This document shows positions 62,497 to 64,000 of a stretch of DNA of 64,000 nt, piece after piece. Made by a program: the position numbers and the translations under genes. Each line of letters starts with the position of its first letter. Positions within the stretch are counted from its first letter, which is position 1. A model generated the notes under the pieces. That model was not told the DNA's origin. It searched no databases and was given only the letters and a program-made list of their open reading frames with translations. Origin of the DNA: Bacillus sp. THAF10 (GTDB lineage Bacteria; Bacillota; Bacilli; Bacillales; Bacillaceae_I); the NCBI RefSeq assembly GCF_009363695.1, contig NZ_CP045403.1, positions 3,358,501-3,422,500 on the forward strand, read 5' to 3'.

Positions 62497-63831
62497 TTAT
62501 TCATAACGTTTTCTCATAGAAGAGCTTGGAATATTCAAGATATCACGATATTTCGCTACCGTTCTCCTAGAGATAGCTATACTATACTCTTTTTGGAGAA
62601 GATTTGTCAGCTGCTGATCGGATAGCGGCTTTTTCTTGTCTTCTTTTTTCACCAGTTCCTCCACTAGCTGCTGCACCTGCTTTGTGGAGGTTTCTTCCTC
62701 GTATTGACCTGCCAAGGCTTGGCTAAAAAAGTGCTTTAATTCAAAAAGTCCATATGGTGTTTGGACATATTTGTCTTTGGTTGCTCTGCTTACTGTTGAT
62801 TCGTGAATCTCTAGACGAGTTGCGATATCCTTTAATGTGAGCGGTTTCAAAAATGACGGTCCATTAAAAAAGAAAGTCTGTTGTGCTGTAACAATCTCTT
62901 CCATCACTTTGACTAGTGTATGCTTTCGATGCTCCATGCTTTTGACAATCCATTGGCACTGCTGGAGCTTTTCCTGCAAATAGCTTTCCAGCTCCCTTTG
63001 TTCCTTCAATGTAGCCTCATACTCCTTGTTAATGGAAAGATGAGGAACCATTTCTTCATTTAAGGAAACAACAAACTCGTTTTGGTGTCGTTGCACTAAT
63101 AAATCCGGAGTAATATATTTTGGCCGTTCAATCGTTTCATATTTGTTACCTGGCCTCGGATCTAGCTTTACTACTTCATCATGAATACTTTGTATTTCCT
63201 TTAAGCTAATACCGTATTTTCTCACAAGCGTTTTCCAGGCTTTTTCGGCAAAAAGTTTAAAGTCTTCCTTTATCATCTGTTCAGCGGTTTCATTTCGTAG
63301 AGGCAACCGTTGTAATTGTAAGAGCAGACATTCCTGGAGATTGGAAGCTCCTATTCCGGCAGGCTCCATCGTTTTAATAGTATCCAGTGCGTGTTCTACC
63401 TTTTCTTTCTCCCATTTCAACTGTTGCGCAATCACGGTTCCTTCTTCTTTTATATATCCATTGGGATCAATGTATGGAATAATTCTTTTCAAAGATTGCT
63501 GGTCATCTTTTGAGAGGCCGCTTTCTAATAGCTGCTGTTCCATATATTGATGTAAGGTTTGCCCGTACTTACTGAAATTTTCTATAGAAAATGTTTGTTT
63601 GGTGGTAGTTCCATTTTTTTTGGGCTTTAAACGCTGTACTCGGGAGGAGGCAAGCTCACGTATCGTTGTCGGCTCCGTTAGCTCGATTAGCGGATTCTCC
63701 ATGGATTGCTCTTTTAAAAACTCCACAAGCTCAAGCTGTGAATATTGCAATAACGCGATCGCTTGTTTGAGCTCCTGTGTCATCGCAAGCTTCAACGTCT
63801 GCTCCTGAAATAAACCTACAGACTGCCTCAT
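62497..63831 (-). CDS. sigL: RNA polymerase sigma-54 factor
   Basis: A 444-aa sigma-54 protein. The glutamine-rich activator region I is LKLAMTQELKQAIALLQYSQ, the core-binding domain is central, the helix-turn-helix is DIATRLEIHESTVSRATKDK, and the C-terminal RpoN box is ISRRTVAKYRDIL (canonical ARRTVAKYRE). In B. subtilis SigL controls levanase, acetoin and amino-acid catabolism with enhancer-binding proteins. The location next to cggR matches B. subtilis. From 63832 to the window end I see no further gene. Confidence 0.97.
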   Translation of the reverse strand: MRQSVGLFQEQTLKLAMTQELKQAIALLQYSQLELVEFLKEQSMENPLIELTEPTTIRELASSRVQRLKPKKNGTTTKQTFSIENFSKYGQTLHQYMEQQLLESGLSKDDQQSLKRIIPYIDPNGYIKEEGTVIAQQLKWEKEKVEHALDTIKTMEPAGIGASNLQECLLLQLQRLPLRNETAEQMIKEDFKLFAEKAWKTLVRKYGISLKEIQSIHDEVVKLDPRPGNKYETIERPKYITPDLLVQRHQNEFVVSLNEEMVPHLSINKEYEATLKEQRELESYLQEKLQQCQWIVKSMEHRKHTLVKVMEEIVTAQQTFFFNGPSFLKPLTLKDIATRLEIHESTVSRATKDKYVQTPYGLFELKHFFSQALAGQYEEETSTKQVQQLVEELVKKEDKKKPLSDQQLTNLLQKEYSIAISRRTVAKYRDILNIPSSSMRKRYE

Positions 63832-64000
63832 ACTACGTACCCTCCTCCGACCTTTTGTTCTAATCTGTATTTACCATTCTACCTAACTTTCAGTGAATAT
63901 GTAATCCTTAATATCTGGAATTAGGTATGGTCGTTTAGTTTATGAGAGTCTTGCTGAGAAAATGCTAGAAAAATAGCTTATTTGAACATAATATGTGGGA

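Overview
The window looks like a chromosomal segment from a Bacillus-like member of the Bacillaceae. The evidence is gene content and order: est-rnr-smpB-ssrA, cggR-gapA-pgk-tpiA-gpmI-eno, sigL, secG and a tapA-sipW-tasA/sinI-sinR biofilm locus are all arranged much as in Bacillus subtilis, with AT-rich intergenic DNA and strong GGAGG ribosome sites. I cannot fix the species from sequence alone. Nearly everything is on the minus strand.

Region 1 (1-1000): the end of a sulfur-relay locus (DsrE-like and TusA-like proteins) controlled by a CsoR/CstR-type persulfide sensor. Five copies of a 16-bp palindrome with arms ATACCC/GGGTAT lie in its two promoter regions.

Region 2 (1-15.5 kb): accessory sugar metabolism. 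One minus-strand operon encodes a Gfo/Idh/MocA oxidoreductase, a GH43-like propeller, a ROK regulator and a TIM-barrel isomerase. It is divergent from a GH35 beta-galactosidase. A second operon encodes a ThuA-like protein, a Gfo/Idh/MocA oxidoreductase and two TIM-barrel isomerases, and a LacI regulator and a third Gfo/Idh/MocA gene follow. The mixture resembles pathways that act through 3-keto-sugars. Between the two parts sits an array of 278-bp repeats with strong predicted structure (12010-12871), then a 42-bp tandem repeat.

Region 3 (15.6-37.8 kb): a large oligosaccharide locus. A 1114-aa GH94 protein beside a GH3 beta-glucosidase matches the 1,2-beta-oligoglucan (sophorooligosaccharide) phosphorylase arrangement. 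Upstream are two interleaved ABC importers without their own ATPase, a 979-aa solute-binding protein with large N-terminal beta-sandwich modules, a DUF5696 protein and an NHL-propeller/Yip1 membrane protein. An esterase, an exporter-type ABC protein with a zinc ribbon and a DUF1854 protein form the adjacent operon. Palindromes GAAACGTTTC (LacI-type operators) and one good catabolite-response element mark these promoters.

Region 4 (38-43.3 kb): small and miscellaneous genes: a VOC protein, three tiny YjcZ-type membrane peptides, an AhpD-like peroxidase whose second catalytic Cys codon is UGA, an Mpo1-like protein, a short-chain dehydrogenase and a GAF/PAS histidine kinase.

Region 5 (43.4-54.3 kb): tmRNA, smpB, rnr and est, then an inserted biofilm island before secG. 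The island contains a class I cyclic-di-GMP riboswitch upstream of sinI-sinR, the operon tapA-sipW-calY-like-tasA followed by a TasA-fold protein with an LPNTA sortase signal, and a second SinR-like gene translationally coupled to a SinI-like gene, which together look like an unfused SlrR.

Region 6 (54.6-64 kb): the glycolytic operon under CggR, with a clear double CggR operator, then a glutaredoxin-like gene and sigL. A dispersed palindromic repeat of about 125-190 bp occurs five times in the window, including in the cggR-gapA and gpmI-eno gaps.
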